Source of the DNA: Amblyomma americanum
Taxonomy: Eukaryota; Arthropoda; Arachnida; Ixodida; Ixodidae
Length of the DNA stretch: 64,000 nt
Direction: 5' to 3'
Assembly: GCF_052857255.1 (NCBI RefSeq)
Contig: NC_135505.1
Location: 47,332,507-47,396,506 of the forward strand
The first letter of the stretch is position 1, and each line of letters starts with the position of its first letter. Positions 60,148-64,000 of the stretch are shown here, piece by piece. A program made the translations under genes and the position numbers. The notes beneath the pieces were generated by a model. That model was not told the origin of the DNA. It saw only the letters and a list, made by a program, of their open reading frames with translations, and did not search any database.

Positions 60148-61869
60148 GTGAGTCCCCCCTTTTGATCTCTTTCGTTCAGGCAACAGGCTAGAGCTTGTTC
60201 TGGAGTCCCTTTAAATTTTGCACTTTGAGGTAGCAGTTTTTGCTCACATGGCAGCTTTGCTCGCATAATTTGACGAGTCTTAGGTGCCCTAAGCGGTTGG
60301 CTTACCTGCGATTGAGCACCTTTCAGGCTAAACGGGAGGAATTAGGTTGTAATCGAAATGCAAGCTTTCTCGTGGAGTAAAATGGTGGTGCAACACGAAG
60401 TTTCTCTATACCAGTCATTTCACCAAAGATGGTCTGCAGTTTTTAAAAGTAGGCTTTTTAATTAGAAGTGCACATTTTTAGCATAGCATTTTCAGCGCTG
60501 TAGCTCATCAGAATGCAGCTAAGACTTGCTGTCTAGTAGGTTGGTTAACTAGTGTTGAATAGTTAACTTTTCAAGTATTACTGTTAGTTTGCTTATTTAT
60601 TGACCATGTCTAGCCCACCATAAATAATATCTGTATGGATATCTAGAATTTCGAAACATAGGCACCCTCAGTGCTGTGGCCCAATTAATTTTGGCTATTT
60701 CAGCTACTTCCTTGCAATGCAGGGTTGCTTTGCTTGCAAACTTGTCGACGCGCATGTATTTTGATGTGATAGAGCCATAATTTGTTAGGACAGAGTGTCG
60801 AGGGTAACTGTGTTTTTGAAGTTATAAAAACTGATATTGATAACATTTACGGTGGCCTGCAGGCCTCTCAATAAATACGGAGACAAACAGTAATTGGTAA
60901 AGAAAGTTAACTACTGATTAGTTAACCCGCCTACTAGTTTGCATCTCTTACCCGTATTCTGATGCGCTACACTGCTAACAATGCTGTGCAGAATAAAGCA
61001 CTCTTCTGACTCAAAATCCTGTTTTATGAAATTGCACTCGGGTCATTCCACGCCACACGTCCCAGGCATTGTGCTCAACCATCTCCAGTTTGTTGAAAAA
61101 AATTCATGGAAACTTATTCTAATGTGCATAATGAAAGCCTGACATATTTTTTCCGAAAAAAATTTATTCGTGAGGTGAGGGCAGTTTGACTATTTAGAAA
61201 AGGCGAGAAACCAGGCACTTCTCATTGATTAATAACAAATTCAAATTTTAAGAAAACACATCAAAAATTTTTTCATTAACATTTTCACAGATTTTTCCTT
61301 GCGATATAATTTAGAGCATGCAGCTTTACACGGCATAAATATTTTTAAAAATCGAAGAAAAGTATGAAAAAGTATCATTTTTGTCATTTTTTGTTCTAAA
61401 AATCAATTCGCTCTCGGAAATTCAGAAATAGCCACTCTGTTCCTCTAGATGTCTAGTGCCTATAACATATGTTACAAGTGGTGAAACTGCGTACATCAAA
61501 GTAAAAAAAATACTAAAGTTGCAAAAAGTGCGTTTTGAGCCAAAAAACACTCGTTAATTTTGCCCTGAGGTGGTCCAAGTAAAAATATAAACAGTAGCGG
61601 CTTACGTAGAAAGTTTTATTGCCTTCCATTTCCGAGATTTTTATCGAGGTAATTTTTGTTTAAAGCGAGAAAAGAATTTTTTAAGTTGAGCTCTCGGGCC
61701 GCAAGTTGCGTCGTCGTCTTCACGCACTTCACCGCATAGCGCGACACTGCCAACACTTTAGTCAAGCGAAATAGCGAAATCTATAGTTCTTGTTCTTAAG
61801 TGAGGTTTGCACTGCAGGCAAGCATGGGAACGTTGAGTAGTCGAACAGGTATTTGTGGGAAAATATTTT
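60148..61869. other. AT-rich intron sequence, unassigned
   Basis: No PACS exon found. The phrase gggtcattccacgccacacg near 61039 may be a repeat end, but I could not pair it. Confidence 0.35.
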
Positions 61870-61870
61870 C

Positions 61871-64000
61871 TTAAGGGGGGGGGAGGCTACCCTTGAACAC
61901 CAACTTTTTTGTTTCTTGATATATCTGAATGAAATTTTCAGGGTATGCTCACAGCATAACCATTTGAAGAACTACCAAGTTTCATGGAGCTGTGGGCACC
62001 AGTTCTCAAGTTACAGGAGTATATCTATGTGGTTCACATAGGTCGCTTATTCCAGGCCTGGAGAATTTGAAAATAGTGTTGGCACTGTGAAATTCATTGT
62101 GGTCATTCCTGGATAGGTGCCCCAGGGCAAGACAGCCCTTTTTCTAAATTTCCTTGCTGAAAAAGTTTAGCACAGCACTGAATTTAGTGTTGCCAGTTAG
62201 ACCTTCATTAGGCAAATTTTAATTGCTTATGACAAATTTCAGGCACAGTAACTTGGAAAAGTGGGCTTGTCTTGCCCTCATAAATTTATTCAGGTACAAA
62301 ATAAAAAAAAACCATGGAAATCCGATAAGTGGTTCCCGAAATGCAGTCGGAATGAGCAGCCACGCCAGGCAAAAAGTCATTTCTAAACATGGCCCTCGAG
62401 AAAGTTTCAAACCTATTCCTAGGTCTAAAGTGACCCTGCAGAATAGCTGGTGGTGTCCTTGCGCACTTTTTTTCCTTTGCCGCCTCTCATTCTTCACCCG
62501 ATTCCTTTCCTCGGCCTTGTCCATGCGCAGGGCATCTTTTTCTGCAGCTCGCTGGATGGCTAGGTGGCCAAGTATGAGCCCCACTGACACAGAGATTTCT
62601 CTGGTGGCCCTTTGACAACCAGCATTATATCTCTGCACTGCTTCATGCAGTGCTTCTACACAGCAATCAAAGACACGTGCTGCTCCTTTGGCATCAGGGA
62701 CCATAGGACAGAGTGGAAAGACTCGGACGCATTTTGCGTCTTTGCACCCAGGCAGCCTTGCAGAAGAGAAGCCTGCTAGAGGCGCTGGTAAACAGGCAGC
62801 ATAGCCTCAGCGACGTAGCCTGGAAGGCTGTACTTGTGCTTTGGCTGTGGTGAATCACTTCTCTCGACAACCTTATGACGGCACCACGAGTTGGCACCCT
62901 CTGGGCAGAAGTCATGGCGAGGCTCCTCTTCAGTTGATGTGACGTGGTAGTACGATGCCATCACTGCACGCTGCATTGCAGCCACATCGTTGGAGTTGTT
63001 TCTCAGGGCCCAGTCATAATATTCTGTCAGTTTATCAATGGGATGTCAGTCTGCCCTTCCCTCCCAGTGACTTTTCACTTTTTTGCACAAGGTTCCACAG
63101 TGCCGTGCCCGTCCTCTTTTGGACGTGGTTGAGGCACTCTTCTTTAACAATGAGGACTAGTCCGTAGACGTTCTCTTCCACAAGGGCTGAGAAGGTGGCG
63201 CTGTCTCCATCAGAAACAAGCGTTGTGTAACGCAGGTTGTGCTTTGAGACCGAACGGTTGAAAAGAACCAAAGCTGCTTCTGCTTCCATCCTCCCGGATT
63301 TAGCATCAGTGTTTTTCTGGAAAACATGACGCTCATGCCAGCTTGAGTAATCTGCATCTCCAGGTTTTGGTCCTACTTGACAACCAAGGCACTGGTTAGA
63401 CAGAACCACAGCATCCATGATGATGCCTGTATGGTACTCAATCACCGCCCCAACTCCAATGTGGGATGTGTGGCCACGCTTATGCCAAGTTCCATCATAT
63501 GCTACAGTGATGTCTCTGCAAAAGCTTGGGTCCATCTCCTTGTAGACCTCCTTCACTGCAGCAGCTGATTCAGCGTAGAACTTGTCCATGCACTGGATCT
63601 CTCTGTCCCTGAATGTCTTCTTCAGGTGCTTCTGGAATGTGCTATGATGAAGCCCTCTGTGAGATACATTCATCGTTGCCCAGAAGTCGTTGAGAGCTGT
63701 CTGGACCTTGCCAATCTGCTTCATTGCCATAACGGCTCGAATGTTCACTTCAAAGGCCATTGCTTCATTCTGGCGTTGGGAGTTCCACGAGCTTGCAACC
63801 ATCCCACAATGTGGGCACATCAGTTCAAGCTTTGTTGCCAGTCGAAGCTGGGTGCCTTCTTGAACGGTCAAACCGGGCGCAAGGCAATGCTTGCACAAGG
63901 TGCTAGAGAGCAGGTCGCTTAGGGTATCCACTTGCACAAGGCAAAATTTCGCACCTTCACTTGTAGCGGTGGCAGATCTGGGATCGGGCGTCATCGCTTC
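61871..64000 (-). mobile_element. Mutator-like element, copy 2 (runs off window)
   Basis: The left end TTAAGGGGGGGGGAGGCTAC then CCTTGAA is the inverse of the 3' terminus of copy 1 at 31.42-31.45 kb. The transposase reads toward it from the window edge; the 5' end lies beyond 64000. Confidence 0.7.
62460..63994 (-). pseudogene. Mutator-like transposase, copy 2
   Basis: An open frame of 319 codons (63994-63035) starts with CKHCLAPGLTV and LELMCPHCGMV, a likely zinc-binding pair. It goes on with LNDFWATMNVSHRGLHH, AYDGTWHKRGHTSHIGVGAV, KSGRMEAEAALVLFNRSVS, SDGDSATFSALVEENVYGL and KEECLNHVQKRTGTALWNL. Like copy 1, it breaks just after this block (SLGGKGRLTSH). It continues in other frames at 62985-62776 (ANSWCRHKVVERSD) and about 62704-62460, with a basic tail RVKNERRQRKKSAQG. 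The first frame may extend upstream of the window. Confidence 0.85.

Overview
The window looks like nuclear DNA from a hard tick, probably a metastriate such as Rhipicephalus, Dermacentor or a relative. Three things point there: a Ruka-like tRNA-derived SINE, Mutator-like and pogo/Tigger transposons of kinds I associate with tick genomes, and one host gene whose small exons lie in a large sea of nested transposons. There are no bacterial genes, no rRNA and no CRISPR array. The species call is inference.

The only host gene I can support is a PACS (phosphofurin acidic cluster sorting protein; PACS1/PACS2, Drosophila KrT95D) gene on the + strand. It runs through most of the window and continues past both ends of what is visible. 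Thirteen internal exons at 15371-60147 can be chained with consistent splice phases over 1609 coding bases (536 codons plus one base). They cover the end of the furin-binding region, the acidic serine cluster, the short middle region and most of the C-terminal Pacs-1 domain. The N-terminal exons lie upstream of the window and the last exons downstream. One intron uses a GC-AG boundary and one exon is only 24 nt.

Almost everything else is transposons in introns or in the 5' region. 1-15 kb: a Kolobok-like THAP element with TTAA ends (1119-5915), carrying a nested inverted-repeat element that itself holds a pogo-like transposon (1362-3256); a Mutator-type MITE; a Ruka-like SINE; a Tigger element (9083-11275); and a short LTR element that encodes only Gag (11888-14187). 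15-34 kb: TA-flanked DNA elements at 17154, 19046, 19091, 20854, 21626, 21798, 23377 and 26460; an RTE-type LINE end; a second pogo copy; a Mutator-like transposase (29160-30649); and an antisense LINE reverse transcriptase. 34-49 kb: hAT-like and Tigger derivatives, including an internally deleted element with an intact 220-codon ORF (39822-41139). 48-64 kb: more Tigger derivatives, a perfect 56-bp palindrome, a solo LTR, a Tigger with a broken catalytic residue (54355-56575), and a second Mutator-like element that runs off the window end.

The most striking pattern is the number of pogo/Tigger-type elements that have lost the DDE catalytic core but keep terminal repeats plus the DNA-binding region, often with the acidic C-terminal tail. 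Some of these exist as paired copies with the same deletion structure, so they have multiplied as families of non-autonomous elements.
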